DNA of 11,266 nt, taken from positions 1 to 11,266 of the forward strand of contig JABANP010000935.1 of NCBI GenBank assembly GCA_013115135.1, in the 5' to 3' direction. Positions 1-6,900 of the stretch are shown here, piece by piece; positions within the stretch are counted from its first letter, which is position 1, and the number at the start of each line of letters is the position of its first letter. The notes beneath the pieces were generated by a model. That model was given only the letters and a program-made list of their open reading frames with translations. It had not been told where the DNA came from and ran no database searches. Source of the stretch: Perkinsus olseni. Taxonomy: Eukaryota > Perkinsozoa > Perkinsida > Perkinsidae. A program made the translations under genes and the position numbers.

Positions 1-705
1 CCACCAATTGAACGGCCACCGATGAAAAACAGAAACAATGCATCCCCGTGTCTGCGATATTAGGACGAGGAGCATATCTTGGCACTTTATTGTAATCCAC
101 CGTGATAGAACTTAGCCGTTGAGATGTGCTTATGATCATGACTCCTGATTCTGCGAGCGATGAGCCAGTATCAACCGGCTCCTCTACTAGAGCAGGGCCT
201 CCGAGATTCAGTTGAGCGTGCTGATTGAGTAGAGCTCTGGCTTCTTCTGGCGTACGGTTTATGATCACAGCCCTGACAAAACAGACAGAGGGGGAGAGAT
301 GTGAATACGGGCTAAGAGCATGATAAAATCGAGAGCACAGGTTGATGAATGAAATCCCGAGCGATCCTACATTTTATTCGTCTGAATGCAACGTACGAAG
401 ATCATAGAGTCGTAGGGTAGGGATTGCTCAACTCCGCGTCTACGTGATAATGGTCCTTGTTGACGACGATAGTAGGAAAGATGTTCCTTGTCACGTGACT
501 TGACGTACGACATTAGTTCTACAGGAAGAACTTTGTCTTTTCCAAGTGACCATTGCTCAGTGGTGTTAGTGTATGAGCTAAGCTCAAGCAGGGAGATCTT
601 CGGCAGAGCAGCCACAGCAGCCAAGACGGCGACGGTGTCTTCAGTCGGGAGGTGTTTAGACATAACACAGTAAGTATCAAAGGTCAGAAGGGTATAAACT
701 GGCAT
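1..705 (-). CDS. Unrecognised two-exon protein, partial (runs off the window)
   Basis: Exon 705-371 starts at ATG 703-705 (second in-frame ATG at 661-663) and joins exon 272-1 through a 98-bp intron (donor gtagga from 370, acceptor ttttgtcag ending 273; phase 2). About 202 codons are seen, and the frame is still open at base 1. In the unspliced first exon a TAG follows the donor at once, while the second exon stays open for its full 272 nt only in the joined frame, which supports the splice. Composition looks protein-like (K-H-L-P-T-E-D; R-T-P-E-E-A-R-A-L-L), soluble, with no membrane segment. I recognise no domain. It could be a host gene next to or interrupted by the Helitron, another element, or a continuation of the Helitron frame. 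Confidence 0.5.
273..370 (-). other. Intron in the unrecognised gene (98 bp)
   Basis: Donor gtagga (moderate), strong pyrimidine tract before acceptor ttttgtcag. The join forms a Met codon and keeps the frame. Confidence 0.55.
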
Positions 706-840
706 CGAAAAGAATAAGTACGGGGCTGTCGTAGGAGACAGAACTTACGAGCGAGGTGACACTGAAAGCTATGCCAAGAAAGTACGCAATGAAGCAGTAG
801 CTGGCGTGAGCAGGCAAGAAGGAGAGAATCAAAGTGAGGA

Positions 841-876
841 CGCGGCGCGCTCCTAGTCTTCGACGAGCGCGCCGCG
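841..876 (-). repeat. Perfect 12-bp GC hairpin, candidate Helitron 3' terminal hairpin
   Basis: 841-852 and 865-876 are exact reverse complements (cgcggcgcgctc) around a 12-base loop. Helitrons carry a GC-rich hairpin just inside the 3' end, where it acts as a transposition terminator, and this one lies downstream of the transposase on its coding strand. The usual CTRR end is not found after it; a CTAG occurs only in the loop. Confidence 0.5.
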
Positions 877-887
877 GGCACACATTT

Positions 888-893
888 TTTATT
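888..893 (-). promoter_or_regulatory. AATAAA polyadenylation signal
   Basis: A perfect AATAAA on the minus strand, about 250 bases past the end of the GIY-YIG domain and 12 bases before the GC hairpin. It overlaps the TAA of the tentative last exon. Position and strand fit the 3' end of the transposase transcript. Confidence 0.45.
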
Positions 894-935
894 GAGGCTC
901 AGGCATTGCACACATATAATCATTAGGCGCCAACG
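889..935 (-). CDS. Possible exon 7: short C-terminal tail (tentative)
   Basis: If a weak donor (gtgtgc from 1144) pairs with acceptor ttcatcag (ending 936), the frame continues for 15 codons and stops at TAA 889-891, inside the AATAAA signal. The junction is in frame and the stop placement is neat, but the donor is poor. The alternative is no intron: the exon 6 frame is open about 150 more codons down to 684, through the hairpin, although that tail is Cys/Leu-rich and not protein-like. Confidence 0.3.
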
Positions 936-3900
936 CTGATGAACACAAGTGATGTGCAATCGTGTTACACAACAGCACAGGGACAGCATAGATGCAACGC
1001 CACAGGAACAGCGCGGATCCAACAGCATGATTAGGTAAGTTGAGGAGGTCGCCGACGGATAAGCGATAAATATGTGTTTGTGGAGAAGGTTATGACATAG
1101 CAAGATATATATAGCTAGGCCTCTCGCGCATAATGATAGCACACGGCGGAAAGTTAATCCATATTGTGCGGCTAGGCGAGTGCCGGTATCGCGTACGTCA
1201 GCGGGCCGCACAGCTCCGCGTAGCCAATGTAGGGTGGCTTTCCATTGTGTTTCAATCATTTCGCGACGACGCTTCATGATAGCAGCGGTATGTTCAACAT
1301 TGAATCCAGCAAGGTAGCCCATTATTATGAAAGGGAATCTCCTGGGATCGCGCGTGAACCGACTACCATTTCCTGAGCAATGCTGAGCATATCTTTTACG
1401 AAGGTCCGTAGTCTGACCAATGTAATGCTCACCAGTCCGGAGACTCATCAACCAATAGACGAAGCCGGTAGATGCATCTGGGAGTTCCAGATCTACTGGC
1501 CTATATGGTAACAGAGACATGTCCAACGGCTGTGCGAGCGGCATGGTAGACGTATCTCCTAGAACATGTAGCATATGATAGAGGTATGCGTCATATTGAC
1601 CACGCCGCGTAGAGACTTCGGCGACGGCATTCATCACATCTTCTAAAGGCCCCACCAGAGTAACATCTTGTAGCCGCTTCACTCTGCTCAATAACACATA
1701 GAGCTGTGCCTTCTCCCAGAACCGGTATGGGGTCTCGGCAACGCTCAATTTACAAGCAACTCCGGCCATGGTAGAACCGAGACATTTGTGCACGGTTGTC
1801 GAAACATAGACTCGTAGAGGCAACTGTAAGCGGCGTCCATATCCGCCTCGCTTCAGAGCACAAGTTGGAGTCCATAAAGGTCTTACTGTGTAAGGTTCCC
1901 ACTGTGAGACAATGACAGTCTCAGAGGGGATCTGACGATTGCCCGAGGGGGCTATGAAAACCCTCACGGGCAGAGCTGCGTGGCCGACATAAGCAAGCTG
2001 ACCGTTTGTGTACGCTCGGTTAGAATCATTGCGAGTAAATCGCACTATGCAGCCATGGTAGAGCGTAAGTTCCCGAGGTTCCTGGAGTTCAGCGTTCAAC
2101 TGATGGACTTCAGCATTCGTTGGAACACGCCAAACAGCCCCGCCACCCAAAGAAGAAGTAACTTCATCTACCGCTTCATGTCGACAGCACTGTATAGAAT
2201 TGTCTGACTGGATGAGCTGGCTGAGCCTAGCCACTTCCCTCCGCTCTGGTGCCCTTTTGGCGAATACGCGGATGATATTTTGGTCTACAGGGACGTCCGC
2301 GAGACTTGCAGCGAACGTGCAGTTAGATGTGATCAATGCTCGAAGCTCAGTCTGATCGTCATCAGTCAGAGTTGCTTGTCGTAGAAGACTGAGAACACGC
2401 ATGAGATTCATGTCACCAGCTGCCCGAACCATGTGGTGGAGAACTATTGGCCTGAGGGTTGTTAGAGTGTGGGTTGTGACCCAGAGAGGGGTACCATCCG
2501 GTGGCCTCAATTGTAGAGGATCTCCCGAACTAATAAGTAAGCATCCTCCGAGGGGAAGCGTATTTTCTGAAAAATCATGAAAAATGAAATGCGTTGCGGA
2601 TTAATGGTAATACACGCACAAGCGGAAGTTCAACGGAGGGGTAGACTTTGTATTCGTCGACATTGTTCGAAAATTGGTCTTGGAATTTAGCGGTTGAGAG
2701 CAGCAAACTCTGAGTTTTCAATATCTGTGGGCAACTAGAGGATTTCATATCGAGTGAGCGTTGTTCAGGTCGTCAGATACGAAGAGACAGGAAGTTCTTT
2801 TCGGAATGCATTTAGATGTAACGAAGAGCAACCTAGCGTTCAGTCTGTATCAAAAAGAGGCGTTGCGAAAATGGGCATGGAGTGAAATGCTAGTACGGAA
2901 TTGCGAAAATTGTTATTAGGAAGCTGTGCTGAGTAGAAGAGGAGACGATACGTGTGTAAAGTGCATGGTACACGGATCATGATTAATGGTATGTTGTACA
3001 GAATGTAGAGTTGATTATGTTGCGCTACATAGCCATGACTCGAGCAGGAGGAACATTGAACGTCGCTGTGTGTACACTACTTGAAGAAAGTATTATACAG
3101 TTACATGGTGCTGCACCATTGGTGCATATGGAGAGTATTGAAGTAGTGTACACAGAGGGACGTGCAATGTTCCTCCTGTTCGAGTCATGGATATGTAGCG
3201 TAACATAATCAACTCTACATTCTGTACAACATTCCATTAATCATGATCCGTGTACCATGCACTATACACACGTATCGTCTCCTCTTCTCCTCAGCACAGC
3301 TTCCTAATAACCATTTTTGCAATTCGGTACTAGCATTTCACTCCATGCCCATTTTCGCAACACACGAGATTCGAGGAGAGTTGAGCGCAGTATCCCTCAA
3401 GACTTACTTCGAACATGTTGGAGGACAAGGTCGAGGACGGATAGGGTTTCTGCGGACATGAGTCCTAGCTCGTCGAAAACGAGAACGTCCATTTTCATAA
3501 GCACAAGTAGAGCATGTGGGCGATAAGAGAGGTTGGTGATAGTCCTCTCGGTTATAACCTTGACGTCTAACCTATTTTTGTGGTTGCTGACCGGGAGTGG
3601 GAAAAGCCGATGCAAGTGCACTCCACCGAGTTCGGTGGAGCGTTCTGCAGACAAACTCGATAGTATAACTTGTAAGCCACGAGTGCGACAATACGCAACA
3701 GCGTGGAGAAGAAGGAACGTCTTACCAGAACCTGGACATCCGCATAATGCGGGTCCACGAATGAAGGAGAACCGACCAGTGACGAATTTGTCAATGTCAG
3801 AACATATAGTAGCAAGGGCGGCAGTTTGTTCCTGATGAGAAGGTTCTGTCTGCAGCGAAGTCCGACGAAGAACCGGGCACCATGATATGGGGTTGGCAAT

Positions 3901-6900
3901 AGAAGCTTTGCAGAGTTGTCGTACCGATGGACAGTCCGGTACTGTAGTGGCCAAAACCTTGCAGAGATTTTCTCTTGCGGTTGCCAGAAACTGCGCAGAG
4001 AGCTCGGTGTGCTTGTATTGTAGTGAGCTAGTGAGCACTAGCGGAGTACCCTGCTGTGATAGTACTCCGCTCATGAGAAGCGACTCGAGCATAGCGTGTG
4101 CCGCTACTACGTTCTTGTCGAACGATCGGGTTCCACCAGGAATCCATCTCAATTGCCGTAGAATTATGAGCTTGAGCAACTTCGTCATATGTCTCGTTTG
4201 ACAAGAACCATCCGATGGTATGAGGCAAGCCCGTCCCATGGCCTCAAGGAGATTGCCGACAGTGAAGACTTCGACCTCGGACGTGAAGTGGCCCAAGGTA
4301 AGTATAAGGTGCACGAAGAATCTCCGCGAATCGGTTACCTTGGGCCTGGAGAAGACTGGGATGCACACCTGCTTGTTGGACTCGTCATCACAGACATACC
4401 GGGCATACACTATAGGATCATGAAGATGTTGAAAGATTGATTCGTACACAGCTTGCGACCCAGGAACATCGTTGCTGATAGCATTGCGAAGCAGGGCAGT
4501 GACACGTCCCACCGCGCACGCACGCACGTAGACTCTAGAGCCTATGCCGTTAATCCACGGGCTTTCTGAGATGGTATTTCGTAGAAGGTCGTGACCATCT
4601 TGAACAGTTGAAGTTCTGGGTACATATCTCTCGAAGAAATTTGAAAAGTAGTCTTGTAAAGTCCTTATCCATGACAATTCCGGTGGCCGTAGGCTGAAGC
4701 GTGAGACCTTATCGAGCGTTTCGCGCGAATGGATAGATTCTTCTATCAGCATCGCCTGAAAGGCGTCAAATTGCCTCCAACAAGGAAATTGGGCTCGAGC
4801 AGAGAGTGCCCGAGGTATTTCACCTTGGTGACCTTCGACACGAGAGCGTTTGACCTGTTTCACTTGTGAGGGCCTCTCTTCACGTGGTAGAGTGTTGATG
4901 TGTACAAACTTACAGCTAGATAGGACATACCCGAAGGCAAAGGCGCACCAGAGCATCTCGGTATGTGCTACGACTCTCCCGGAAGGATGAGCGTAAGAAT
5001 CTGCATTGTATTTGATAGCCTGGCCCGAAATTTTGGTATTGTGTAGCCCATGCTCAATAGCAGTTACGTGGCCCCCGTGCAAACGTACCTCTACCGCACA
5101 GCGCTCCTCTACGCCGGCAGCGTATTTTGCTAAATACCTGAGGAAACAGTTGATTACTGTGGTACAGCTTAGGGGAACGTGAAATGAAATACTGTGTATC
5201 AGTACGATACTACGCATGCGCGAAGCTCAAGTCTTACCGGGAGCTCATGAACTTATCAACAATGAGTACGTTAATGCTGCTCCTGCACGCCGCGAATAGT
5301 ATGTCTGATGTAGGTATAAAGTGTTCGGTGGTGATGACGGGATAACGGTATTTACCTAAATCGGCGATGGATGAACAGGGATGTAATGATAATATTCGTA
5401 TGGCCAGAAGACTCTACTGCGAAATTGCTCGGCGATGAATGAACGCTTACCTGCGACTAGTTCGGGGTCGGGTATGAATTGACCATTGACCATAGCTCCC
5501 AGCCCACATGCGAGAAGCACTCGGATCGCCTCTTGCGAATGCCCGGGATCGATGGTCTCCATCCAATAGTCTCCGCTTATGGGGCCCTTGGCGACGCGGC
5601 AACGCTTGCCGCCGGTGCGGGTGTCCCGCTGGCATCGATAGTTTGCTTTGGAACACGAATGAGTGAGTAGCCGACGACCGAGGTCGACAAGGTCTTCCTC
5701 GGTTTCATGTGAACGCAGAACACCAAGGCAGCGCAGGACGTCCGATCGTGCAGCGAGGGCCGAGGACGTAGAGCAGATATTCTGTGTTACTTCTTCTGTT
5801 TGTTTGTCAACACCCGGACGGAGCCACAGTAGACAATGGGCATGAGGTAAATTACCTGAGAGCGGTTGTTGTAGAGTGAGAGAGATAACGGACGAGCTAT
5901 TTTTTGGCGACTGCGAATGTTTTCCCACCTTTGCTAGCCTGAAACTCCCACCGGTACCACCACCGATGGATGGTTCCGAGGGGACGCTGATGACTGGTGA
6001 ATATCCAGTTCAAGAAGTGCGACGCGATTCGATGCCACGCTTTCACAGTTTGGGTCAGAGATGCTTGCAAGACGGCTTTCTGTACAACTTCCGGTTGACC
6101 CTCGCATACCCGCTCAACTGCTTCGTGAATCTTTCGCATACCAAAGTGATGTCGTTGTGAGCATGTGTAGGTGAGGAAGAATGTAGGTTCAGCATCGGCC
6201 ATGAGGGTGCTCAGCTCGTCGATCCGCTCTCGTGATTCTTGCTGGTCGAAACCTAGCTGACCGCGTGGAGCCCTAAAATATTGTCGAGCCAAGCCAGAAG
6301 CTATTGCCTCGACTCCACGTCTCATCACCAGGCGAGTGTCCTTCGAATTAAGTGAAGTATTAACGATAACCGCGAAGTAAAACTCGAGAAATCGCGGGTC
6401 CGATGCACTCAATAGCGATCCATCATTTAGACGCGTCCAAAGATGGTCTTGTAAAGAAGCAACCCCACTCTGAAAACCATCACGAGACTGTCGTTCCCAG
6501 AAAGGTGCAGGAAGTGACCCATCAATGCTGCCATCATCATGTGAATGCCAACATAGACTGGAGAACAACGCGCCCTCAGGGTACATCAGAGGGCAGCCGT
6601 TCGGTAGCGCTCTAGAACACAGAGTCTGAAGGAACGCAGATGAAGTAGCATGATGTTGTATGGGCTTGGATCGCCGCCGAAGCAAACCAAGCTCAGCATT
6701 GAGGAGTATATGGCCGTGTATAGTGGGACCTCTTGTCATAGGGGTAGGGTAACGATCTGGCGGTACGACAAAGGACAAGGGAACTTTCCTAGTGGCATCA
6801 CGCAATTCATCGAAGTAACCAGGCGGGTCATCCACGGAGGAATCGCTGCTGTAGACATCGGCAACATCGAGGGGCTGTGGCTCAGTAAAGAACTGACCAC

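Noticed and set aside
841..890. Bacterial rho-independent terminator (GC hairpin followed by T-run on the plus strand)
   Set aside because: The window is clearly eukaryotic with spliced genes, and nothing on the plus strand ends there; a transposon terminal hairpin fits better.
684..2510. Start of the helicase-nuclease protein at 2510
   Set aside because: The codon is TTG in the middle of helicase motif III (G-D-P-L-Q-L); it is an exon interior.
3011..3237. Open frames of 65 to 70 codons on both strands
   Set aside because: They lie in the arms of the foldback repeat and mirror each other; no protein-like features.
3397..5217. Independent gene starting at ATG 5217
   Set aside because: The first 27 codons are intron sequence; the exon begins at 5137 with the tyrosine motif.
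5356..5928. Independent gene of 190 codons around the HUH motif
   Set aside because: Its first residues are intron 2 and its last about 31 are intron 3; only 5451-5855 is coding.
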